A stretch of 64,000 nucleotides of DNA. Source: an uncultured Christensenellaceae bacterium. GTDB taxonomy: Bacteria; Bacillota; Clostridia; Christensenellales; Borkfalkiaceae. Of this stretch, positions 32,659 to 42,700 are shown in pieces. The stretch is taken from NCBI GenBank assembly GCA_910588645.1, contig CAJUOY010000002.1, positions 1 through 64,000 on the forward strand, in the 5' to 3' direction. Under the pieces are notes generated by a model, which saw only the letters and a list, made by a program, of their open reading frames with translations, searched no databases and was not told where the DNA came from. The position numbers were made by a program, and so were the translations under genes. Numbering within the stretch: position 1 is the first letter of the stretch; the number at the start of each line of letters is the position of its first letter.

Positions 32659-35600
32659 ATGAAAAAACAAATCAGAGAAGAAAAAAACAGAAGCTGCGGA
32701 AAAGTTTCCCCGTCCTGGGGCAAGATCGTTGCCGTAACGGCGGCGTCTGTAACCGCGGCTGTTTCGTTATCCTTGGGACTTGCCGGATGCGTTGAAGAGA
32801 AGGAGTACAACATTACGTTCGTTCATACCGAACACGTAAGTTACAGCTATTTCGACGACAACGAAATTCTTAACGCGGAATACGGCGACGATCAGACGGT
32901 TATGACCGTTAAGGAAGGCGTTACTGTTAAGTTTTCGCTCGTGATTGATGATGATTACAGCGGGGAAAAAGTCAGGGCAAACGACAGCGTTCTTTCCGCC
33001 GATAACAACGGCGTTTACAGCGTGACCGTTACGGAGGAAGTGAGAGTAACCGTTTCCGGAATTACTTATACCCCCGACGAACCCGATCCCGTACGCTTAA
33101 AGGGCGAGGGTACGGAAAGTTCACCCTATCTTATCAGCGATCTCAAAGAGTTGAGATATGTTGCCGATCAGATTAACGCGGGAACGAACATTAATTTTAT
33201 TTTAGGCTATTACAGGCTTGAAAATGATATCGATTGCGGCGGGGAGACTATCGACGTTATCGGTAACGGCATTTCCGGCAATTCTTTCTTCGGCGGACAT
33301 TTCGAAGGAAACGGTCATAAAATTTCAAATTATAGAATCGAGTCGCGCAACGGATCGTATGCGGGACTTTTCGGTATAGTTCAGCAGTACGTCGCTCCCG
33401 GTACCGCCATAGACGATAATCTTGGAGTTATCGAAAATCTCACCATTGAGAACTTTACGCTCGACGCGCATGCGCCTTCTTCGTCAAACGTCATTGCGGG
33501 ATCTTTGGTCGGTTTCGGTGCTGCGGCAAAAATTATCAACTGCAATGTGCTTAACGGTGAAATCATAGTTACCGGCAATAATTACTTCAGCTTTGTCGGC
33601 GGCGCGGTGGGTGCGCTTCAATCCAGTACCACGATCGGAATGACTTCCGACGATAACGGTGACGCGATTGAATTCCTTTATTCTTTCTACGGCGTATTGA
33701 GCGGCGTTCATACCGACGTAGATATTACCGCGACACTCGGCTATACTTATTCTGCCGGCGGGCTTGTAGGCTTTACCATTGCGGATCACGCTATGGCGCC
33801 CGTTACAGTTGTCAACAGCTATTCCACGGGCAATATTTTCGGAGCAATGAGAGCGGGAGGCGTTGTCGGAACGCTCGGTTCCGATACTTCCGTAAAAAAT
33901 TGTTATTCTACGGGTGAGATAGAAGCTTCCTGCGAAGCTGGTAATCCCGTGGAAGAGTACGACGCGCTTGCGGGCGGTATCGTAGCTTATGCGGAACACA
34001 ATACCGTTATAGCTTCGAGCTTTTCCAATGCCGAACTTTACGCGTATTCCGTTAACGGCGATAAGCACAGCGTAACGGGCGATATAGTTGCTCGCTATGC
34101 CCCCGCTAATTCCACAGAGCGCGCTCTTGTATCATATAATTGCTATGCGGGCGATGCTGCCGACGCCGATAACGCGGCGTTTGTAAAAGACACCCTAAAT
34201 TGGTCTACCGAAGATTGGAAGATAGAAAACGGTGCGCTTCCCGTACTATCAGGCAAAGCGCTTTCCGATCGTAATTTCATATTGACCGTAGATTACAGCG
34301 GCAAGACGGTGAACTCGGCGGGCAATTCCAAAGTCAATATTTCGGCAAACGGATATTATTATCCCATAGTAGACTTTTTCAGATACGGCGAAGTTGCTTT
34401 GAACGAAGTTTTGACTGCTAACGACGGTTTTACTTCTTACGGGTATTTCTTTGATAAAAATCTTAGCCAACAGGTTCCTTACGGTTACGTTCCCACAGGC
34501 AACGAAACTCTTTATGTCGGTTTTGCCGATTACACTTTGGTTGCGGGAACGGAAGAGGGCGGTAAAACCTATTATTATAATAATAACGGCCGCACGGTTG
34601 AACTCACTTTATATAAAACGGGCGATTACGTGTATACGGACGCTGTTTCCGCGATATCCACGTATACGTTCGACGGCGAGACAATAATTTTCAACGACGC
34701 ACCCTTTGCAAGACTTTCCAAAGTCATTTTGACGGATGACGACGGAAATCTTGCACCCAATCTCAATTACGATAAATATAATTTCGCGGCCCGTATTTCC
34801 GAAGACGGCCTTGAAATTTACGACGAAAGTTTCTTTGCTGATAATTCTCTTAACGTTATACTTTCAAAACCTACTGTTTCTGCGGACGCCTTCGAAGGCG
34901 TTTGGGAGAAGTCCGCGACCATAAATAAAAAGTATACTTTCAATAACGGCAGTTGGTCTTATTCCGATAAGGGACAAATCGTAATGTCGGGAACTTATAC
35001 GGTCAACGAAGGTATTGCTTCTTTAAAATCGGGCAGCGCGGACTATGGTACGGCTTCGTTTGACGTCAGCGGATTGCTTATAGTAAAAATCGGCGATCAG
35101 CAGGAATATTTCGGTTATGCTAACGGCTTGCTCGGCACTTGGTTCGATTCCGAAACGGGCGACTATATCAGATTCAGCGGTTACGGCAGTTCGCTTACGG
35201 GCGAAGTTATCGTCAGCGTAGGCAACAACGTATCCCAGCTTCTGTACGTGCGTGACGGCTTCTTCGATGAAATGGGCAAAGGTTCAAGCGTAACGCTCAT
35301 TTCTCCTTCGGACGCGTCGCTGTTCGGTTATCTCTCGTTTGACGAAAAGTCAAGAACTCTTTCGGGAATAATATACAGCAGTACGGCGGGCGGCTTTGTA
35401 GAAGGCAAAAATTTCTGTCTTATAGATAACTATACGGGAGAATGGATTGGTGACGGCGAAGTCGGCGGCGTTGATTTCAGTTTAATGAATTTCAACGGTC
35501 TTGGCACTTACAGTGTAAGTCTTCCCGACGGAAGTAAAAGCCCTCTCGGATATATAGAGATTAACGGCTCCTTGCAGAGAATAGATTATGAAGTCAGCAT

Positions 35601-36747
35601 AGACGGCGGACTTACAGGTAAGTTCACTTACAACGGCGTGGAATACGCGTTGACTTTTGACGACGTTAAAAACGAAGTTACAGTTTCGGCCGGATCGGAC
35701 AGCGCGACGCTTTTCCGTAAAGACGAGCTTTACACTTATACTCTTGCGGACGCGTCCAATACCTATACTTTCAACGGCGGCGGCAACCTCAAAAACGGCG
35801 GCACGCTTACTGTAGAAAATATAAGGGGAGTGGCGGCGGAATACACTTATAAAATCGTTTCCGGTACGGTTGCGGATAAGGACATTGTAGTTTCGCTTAC
35901 GAATAAGGCGAACGGTGAAACGGGATCTTTGAAGATTTCCGGAGCATACTTTGAATTTAAGGCAAACGTTGCATCTTCGACAAGCGTCAATCTTTCCATA
36001 AAAACGGCATTCGGCGGCAATTGGGCTATAAGCACAATTTCCCAGAACTTCTATGTCAGCAATTTCGATCTCGAAGGTAATGCGACGGGAACTTTCCAGG
36101 GCTTGGAAGCCGAGTATAAAATAGTATCCGAAAGCTGTATTATCGTTTCTTTCTATATGGAAAATTCGACTTCTCTTTCACAGGCGTATATAGTACTTGT
36201 GGACGAAGACACTCTTGCAATTTCCGACTATCCATATCTTGTATCGGGCGCATACGTTTACACAGCCAAACAGGACGTTCTTTACGGAGAATGGACGCAT
36301 ATCAACCTTGACAGTCAAATCAAGTTTGACGGTTTGGGCGACAGCAAATACGTGCACGGTTCGGCTTGGGATACTATCAAAAATGTCACCTATTATTATA
36401 CAAGACGTTTCGGAAACTTCTATATGTGGCTGTATAACGACGACAGTCAGATGTACGTGCTAAATTTCCTTCCCCGCAATACCACGTCTACAGACTATTA
36501 CAGCGCGGGCAACAACCGTTTCGAGCTTTTGGAATTTTCACCTTCCGATACTCCCATATGCGCGGCAAAGGACGGTGAAACCGAGTATAACTTCTATATT
36601 GACGGAAGCGTAACTATCGACGGAATTTCTTACACCTATGAATTGTCGTCGGTATCGGGAGACGAGACGACTGTCTTTATAGACGTAGACGGAGAGAGAG
36701 TAAAAGCTGTAGTTGACAGTGCCGCCAAGACGGTAGTAGTACTTTAA
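32659..36747 (+). CDS. Large GLUG-motif surface lipoprotein with tandem GxW beta modules
   Basis: A 1362-aa predicted lipoprotein. A long N-region, a hydrophobic stretch and the lipobox LAGC put the lipidated cysteine at Cys44. Residues 60-135 look like a small beta domain. From about 147 (EGTESSPYLISDLKELRY) to 560 come GLUG-type right-handed beta repeats with patterns such as FGGHFEGNGHKISNY. The second half carries repeating modules of 80-100 residues that begin G-x-W (Trp749, 828, 929, 1122, 1212, with a degenerate copy near 1025) and continue F-x-G-x-G. There is no catalytic motif; substrate or cell binding is a guess. It is the first gene of the surface protease and peptide-import locus, with a possible second promoter before the protease. 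Confidence 0.8.
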   Translation: MKKQIREEKNRSCGKVSPSWGKIVAVTAASVTAAVSLSLGLAGCVEEKEYNITFVHTEHVSYSYFDDNEILNAEYGDDQTVMTVKEGVTVKFSLVIDDDYSGEKVRANDSVLSADNNGVYSVTVTEEVRVTVSGITYTPDEPDPVRLKGEGTESSPYLISDLKELRYVADQINAGTNINFILGYYRLENDIDCGGETIDVIGNGISGNSFFGGHFEGNGHKISNYRIESRNGSYAGLFGIVQQYVAPGTAIDDNLGVIENLTIENFTLDAHAPSSSNVIAGSLVGFGAAAKIINCNVLNGEIIVTGNNYFSFVGGAVGALQSSTTIGMTSDDNGDAIEFLYSFYGVLSGVHTDVDITATLGYTYSAGGLVGFTIADHAMAPVTVVNSYSTGNIFGAMRAGGVVGTLGSDTSVKNCYSTGEIEASCEAGNPVEEYDALAGGIVAYAEHNTVIASSFSNAELYAYSVNGDKHSVTGDIVARYAPANSTERALVSYNCYAGDAADADNAAFVKDTLNWSTEDWKIENGALPVLSGKALSDRNFILTVDYSGKTVNSAGNSKVNISANGYYYPIVDFFRYGEVALNEVLTANDGFTSYGYFFDKNLSQQVPYGYVPTGNETLYVGFADYTLVAGTEEGGKTYYYNNNGRTVELTLYKTGDYVYTDAVSAISTYTFDGETIIFNDAPFARLSKVILTDDDGNLAPNLNYDKYNFAARISEDGLEIYDESFFADNSLNVILSKPTVSADAFEGVWEKSATINKKYTFNNGSWSYSDKGQIVMSGTYTVNEGIASLKSGSADYGTASFDVSGLLIVKIGDQQEYFGYANGLLGTWFDSETGDYIRFSGYGSSLTGEVIVSVGNNVSQLLYVRDGFFDEMGKGSSVTLISPSDASLFGYLSFDEKSRTLSGIIYSSTAGGFVEGKNFCLIDNYTGEWIGDGEVGGVDFSLMNFNGLGTYSVSLPDGSKSPLGYIEINGSLQRIDYEVSIDGGLTGKFTYNGVEYALTFDDVKNEVTVSAGSDSATLFRKDELYTYTLADASNTYTFNGGGNLKNGGTLTVENIRGVAAEYTYKIVSGTVADKDIVVSLTNKANGETGSLKISGAYFEFKANVASSTSVNLSIKTAFGGNWAISTISQNFYVSNFDLEGNATGTFQGLEAEYKIVSESCIIVSFYMENSTSLSQAYIVLVDEDTLAISDYPYLVSGAYVYTAKQDVLYGEWTHINLDSQIKFDGLGDSKYVHGSAWDTIKNVTYYYTRRFGNFYMWLYNDDSQMYVLNFLPRNTTSTDYYSAGNNRFELLEFSPSDTPICAAKDGETEYNFYIDGSVTIDGISYTYELSSVSGDETTVFIDVDGERVKAVVDSAAKTVVVL

Positions 36748-36771
36748 AATAAAGATTTAACGGTTTATAAT
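36743..36771 (+). promoter_or_regulatory. Possible promoter of the protease-opp operon
   Basis: TTTAAA (36743-36748), 17-base spacer, TATAAT (36766-36771). The -35 box is weak and overlaps the stop codon of the upstream gene, so the gene may also be read from the upstream promoter. Confidence 0.5.
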
Positions 36772-36792
36772 TTTAGTTAACGAGGATAAAAT

Positions 36793-39700
36793 ATGAATTT
36801 TTTAAGGAGAAAAATCAGACGATCGGCAATAGCTTGTCTTTCATTGACGCTTTGCGCTTCGCTTACGGCAAGCTGTGCGACAATGGAGTACAATCCGTCC
36901 AAGAATCCGGTCAACGGCGATAGCGTCGACAATAGCGTGGCCTTCACGGAGGTAACCGATCAATTCGATACGCGCGATCTGATGGTTGAGAATTTCAATT
37001 CTTCCGTTCTTAAAAACGATAGGCCCGTCTACGAGACGAGAACGGTTATCGTAAATTTAAGCGGTGAATGTCTTTTGGACGCCAAGCCCGATGGAATGGA
37101 AGTAACGGAGTTTTTGAACACTTCAGCCGGACAAAAGGTTTTACGCAATATCGACAGAGAGCAGAAAACCTTTTTAAATAAACTTTCTTCGAGAAAAATC
37201 AAATACGAGCTTAAAGCTTCTTACACCGCGGTAACGAATGCTGTTGCGGTGGACATAGATACTTCTTATGTAAAAAGCATAAAGGATTTGGGCGGGGTTG
37301 TATCGGCTTCCATAGCGCAGACCTATCTCGCTCCCGAAACGGTTGAAGGCGGTTCGGACGGAAGCGCGGTAAGTAACGATGCCTATGTATATCCTACCGG
37401 AATTTATAATTCGGAAGCCGTAAAGGATAAGAGCTGGGGTACCGGTGCGGGAATGGTTGTCGCTGTCATAGACACCGGTCTCGATTATTCGCACGAAGCT
37501 TTCCAGACAATACCCTCCACGTATCGTATGACCAAAGACGATATAATAGAGGGAGTAGCCAATACCGTCGCATTTGAGAGAATGGCGGAAAATGGCGAAA
37601 CTATGACGGCGGACGACGTGTATATCAGTGAAAAAGTTCCTTTCGCTTTCGATTACGCGGATACCGACGTAGACGTATATCCCTCTTATTCCAATCACGG
37701 CACGCACGTAGCCGGTATAGTCGCGGGACAAGCGGACAGCTATGTTGACAAAGACGGAAACGTAGCAAAGGATGAGAACGGAAATGTAATGCCTTTCCGC
37801 GGAGTCGCTCCCGACGCTCAACTTGTAATATGCAAGACATTTACTGATAATCTCGACAGTGTATCATTGGGCGGAGCCGAGGCTGAAAGCATTATGGCGG
37901 CGCTCGACGACTGCGTAAAGCTCGGCGTAGACGTAATCAATATGAGTCTCGGAACTACCGCAGGCTTTACGACGACGGACGACGGAGATGACGAGGGCGA
38001 GATATTCGACGGCATTTTCAAGCGCATTCAGAAAGCGGGAATAAGCCTTATCTGCGCGGCAAGTAACGATTACAGCGCGGGATTCGGCAGTATTTACGGT
38101 ACTAACCTCGCTTCCAATCCCGATTCGGGTACGGTAGGTTCTCCTTCGACTTATTTTGCCGCTCTTTCCGTGGCAAGTATCAGCGGTCAGAAAACGCAGT
38201 ATCTTTTAACCGACTCGGGTGAGCCTATATTCTTTGACAACTCTTCAAACGGCAGCGGTACCGATTACGACTTCGTTGGAGAACTGCTCGGAGATGAAGC
38301 TTCGGCCGAGGGCAAAAAGTATAAATATGTTGTGGCGGGTTCGGGACAGAAAAACGACTACCGCGGCGACGTTGCGGATTTTATTAAAGATAACGAAGAC
38401 GTTATCGTACTGGTAAGGCGAGGCGTCAACACGTTCCAGGAAAAAGTAGAAATAGCAAAGGACCGCGGCGCGGCGGGAATTATCGTATGGAACAATGTTT
38501 CAGGTACGATCAGAATGTCGCTCGGAGATCTTGACTCGCAAACTAGAATTCCATCCGCTTCTATAAATAACGACGCGGGACGTAAGCTTGTGGAAATCGC
38601 CGAAAAAAGCGAAGACGGCATATCTGGCGAAATTATCGTAAGCACGCGTGCCGCAGGTCCCTTTATGAGTGAATTCTCATCCTGGGGTTCTACTAACGAT
38701 TTGAAGATCAAGCCCGAAATTACGGCGCACGGCGGCGAGATTACTTCCACGGTGCCCGGTGGTTATGCCGAACAGAGCGGAACTTCGATGGCCGCTCCCA
38801 ATATGGCGGGACTTACCGCAATAATCAGAAATTATATCAATTCAGAACTCGGTTCGGTTGTCAACGTATCCGACAGTCCGTCGGTAACGCAGCTTGCAAA
38901 TCAGCTTATGATGAGTACCGCGTCCATTGCGCGCGATCAGAATAATCTGCCTTATTCACCCCGTAAACAGGGTGCGGGCCTTGCAAACCTCGGCAATATT
39001 GTTTCGACGAACGCATATCTTTTGACAGATGAAAGTACTTCCAACTGGTATACCGGCAAGGACTACAGACCTAAGGTTGAATTGGGAGAGGACGAGAATA
39101 AGACGGGCGTATACAAGTTCGATTTTAAAGTAAGAAACTTCGGCAATACTCCGCTCAACTTCAAGCTTAAAACCCAGTTTATGACGGAAACGCTCGGCAA
39201 CGACGGTATAGCGGTTAAAGAGCAGGCTTATATGCTTAAAGACGTCGCGCCCGAATATACTTTCAAGGGTTCAGTTTCCGACGGTAATATCACGGTTTCG
39301 GCCGGTGAAACAGCCACTATAGGTGTAACTTTAAAATTATCCGCAGCAGAAAAGAAGTATATAGACGACAGCTTTGTAAACGGAATGTTTGTAGAAGGCT
39401 TTGTAGAACTTGTCAGCACGGATAATACTCAGTGCGATCTGTCGTTGCCTTTTATGGGCTTCTACGGCGACTGGGAGCAGGCTCCTATGCTCGATTATAC
39501 GGCGTACGAAATAGCGCAATTCCAACAGGACGGCAGCTATACGGACGAAACCAGACCTAAAGAAACGATATGGGCTACGCAGCCTTTTGCTTCTTATAAT
39601 GAAGAAAATTACGTAATTCCTCTCGGTTCCTTCTTATATACTACGGATCCCAACGAAACTCCTATGTACGCTTCTATGGAACACATAGCGGTGTCCCGCT

Positions 39701-42700
39701 TCAATGAAATTGTAAGCGAGGAGGGTATAGGAAATTACGCGACGACCTATAACATCAGGTGCGTTTACGCGGGACTCCTGCGCAACGCTCAAAGAGTAAA
39801 ATATAACCTCTACGACGCATATACGGGAGAGTTAATTCTCGACGGAGAGAAGAACAGAATAAGCAAGGCGTATGCAAGCGGCGGTTCCGCAAGACCTGCT
39901 TACGTAGAATTGATGTTCAGCCCCGAAGAGCTTGGATTGATGTCCAACGGCAAATACACTCTCGAACTCGAATTCCTCTTCCATAAGGACGACGTTCTCA
40001 CGGAAGAGCAGAAGGAAGACAGCACGTTTGCATTCAACTTCTATGTAGACTATGAAGCTCCCGTTTTGCGCGATGCAAGACTGAGATACGAGGACTACAA
40101 GGAAAATAATAAAGAGAAACAGCATATCTATCTCGATCTCGATATTTTCGATAACCATTACGCGCAATCTGTAATGCTTTGTTATATCGATACGGAAGGC
40201 GACGTGCAGGAGCTTAAACTTGCTACCGATTACGTTACTCCCGTAAGAGACGCGGTAAAGAACGGCGTTTCGACCGTTTCGATAGACGTAACCGATATTT
40301 GGGAAGAGCACAAAAATGGACTGGCAGTTCAGTTGGACGACTACGCGCTCAACCATTCTAGCTATATACTCGGAAACCTCAATACTTCGGATTCAATCGA
40401 GGGTTCGCTGAGTAAAAACGTTCTGCCCGATACTTTTGAGCTTGCGGACGGCGAGGAAAACATTACGCTCGACATCAACGAGATGCACAAAGTATCTCTC
40501 GAATACGAGGGAGACGCAAATCTTTCCAACTTCGGTTGGAGTACGGCGGGTATGCGCTATATAGCCGTTAAAAACGGAGAAATAGTAGGTCTTGCTTCTA
40601 CAAACGGCAGATCATACCCCGTAACCGTAACCAACTATAAAGGCGTAACAAAGCGAATTAACGTTACGGTAACGGATAAAACTACGCAGATAAGAGGCGT
40701 ATCATTCGGTTTCGGTACGATCAAAAATTCAAACGAGGCCATTGTAAAAGCCGAAAACAGCGTATCCGTATACGCGGGTGAGGAGTTTGACCTCAACGTA
40801 GTACCTACACCCTGGTACTATCCCGAAAGTATGATTACTTCGATTGAATGGTCGTCCAACTTGCCCGATATAGCTTCGGTTGACGAAAACGGCCACGTTC
40901 ACACTTATAAGCACGGATCGGCAACGATCAGCGCGGTAATCACCGCCGGCGGTTCGTCTTACAGGGCGAACGTAGAATTTGCCGTCAAAGACGAATTTAC
41001 GATGAACGGACTGACGCTCACGAGATACCGCGGCGAAGGTGAAACCTATACTAACCCCAATACGGGCGAGATAGAGGAAAACGTTGTTATAGTTCCCAAG
41101 GAGATCGCAGTTATAACGATCGGGGAAAACGCGTTCAAGGATAATAAAAAGATCAAAAAGATCATTATTCCTCAGACCGTAACTCAGATAGAAAAGGACG
41201 CGTTCAAGGGTTGTACCGCGCTTGAAGAAGTCTACTTTATGACGGATAAGCTTCCCGAAGAAGACTATGTACCCGATTCCGATCTTACTTTGATAAACAG
41301 AAGCGCATTCGAAGGCTGTACTTCGCTTCAACTTCTCGACTTGACTTATACGAAAGTATTTACTGTCGGTCGCGAAGCGTTCAAGGATTGTACTTCTCTT
41401 GCGGAAATAAGAAAATCTTCTTCGATAGGCACGGCGCACCACAGGGCGTTTATGGGTTGTACTTCGCTTACCGAGTTCGACGCGAGCGGAATGCACTCCG
41501 CGGGTACCAACGTATTCAGCGGTTGCACGTCTTTGAGCAAGGTAACGTTCGATAAATTTACCCATATCGGCGATTATATGTTCGCAGGTCTCGACTACTA
41601 TTACGAAGAGTACGATTACACGACAGGCGAATGGAATATAAAGAACACTCTGTATCCTTCCTGTGATAAAATCAAAGAAGTGGTTTTAAAATCTCCTACG
41701 GTAGGAGAGGGCGCGTTTGCCGGCTGCTTGGGACTTGAAACAGTAACTTTCAGCGGACATAAGGAAGTTAGAATAGGAGAGGGCGCGTTTGCCGGTTGTG
41801 CGGGACTTAAAAACGTTTCCTACGAAAACGGCAGTACTATAAAGATTATAGGCGCAAGAGCATTTGCGGGTTGTACGGCATTGACGGAGTTCACTCTTCC
41901 CGCAGGACTTGAAATTATCGGCGAGGGTGCGTTCTCTAATACTGGATTTAATCCCGCAGTCAACGATCAGACTACCGTCACACCCGACGGCGAAGTTTTA
42001 AGTTCGGACGGAAAGACGCTTCTACTTTATATCGGAAAAGCAACGGAATATACGTTGCCTGCAAGTATAGAGAGAATAGGCGCTTACGCTTTTGCGGGCT
42101 CCAAGGTTGAAAAAATTACCGTTTCGGCTTCCGTAAAGGAAATAGAGGAAGGCGCGTTTATGAACAGCGCGCTCAACTCCATTGAAATTCTCGCAAGTAT
42201 TTCGGAAATAGCCCCCTATGCGTTTGCGGGTACGGCTCTCACATCGATAACGTTACCGTCGTCCGTAAATTATATCGGCGACAACGCTTTTTCGAACGTT
42301 ACAGGCCTTACGGAATTCAATTACGCTCCCGCAGGGGAAGCGGCGTTCGGCAGTTATGTGTTCAGCGGTTGCAATTCTCTAACGGAAATATCTCTCAATT
42401 CTAAAATTACCGAAATGGGAGATATGACGTTCTGGAACTGCACAAAGCTTGAAAGCGTAAATATGCCCGCGGTTAAGAGTCTCGGAAGTTTAACGTTTTT
42501 TAACACTCCTGCATTAAAGGAAGTTATTTTCGACGCAGGCGCGACAGTCACGGGCGACCGTACTTTTGCGGCATACGGAATAGAAGGCTTCGATTATCCT
42601 GAACAAAGGCCCGTTCTTACAAATGTCAAGCTTGGTACTTCCCTTGAAAAAATAGGTGAAGGAGTGTTTGAAAACTGTACGGGAATTACTTCCGTAAATC

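Noticed and set aside
40729..41565. Open frame of 278 codons opposite the protease gene
   Set aside because: Antisense to the repetitive LRR region; composition is that of a mirrored repeat and no start signal is present.
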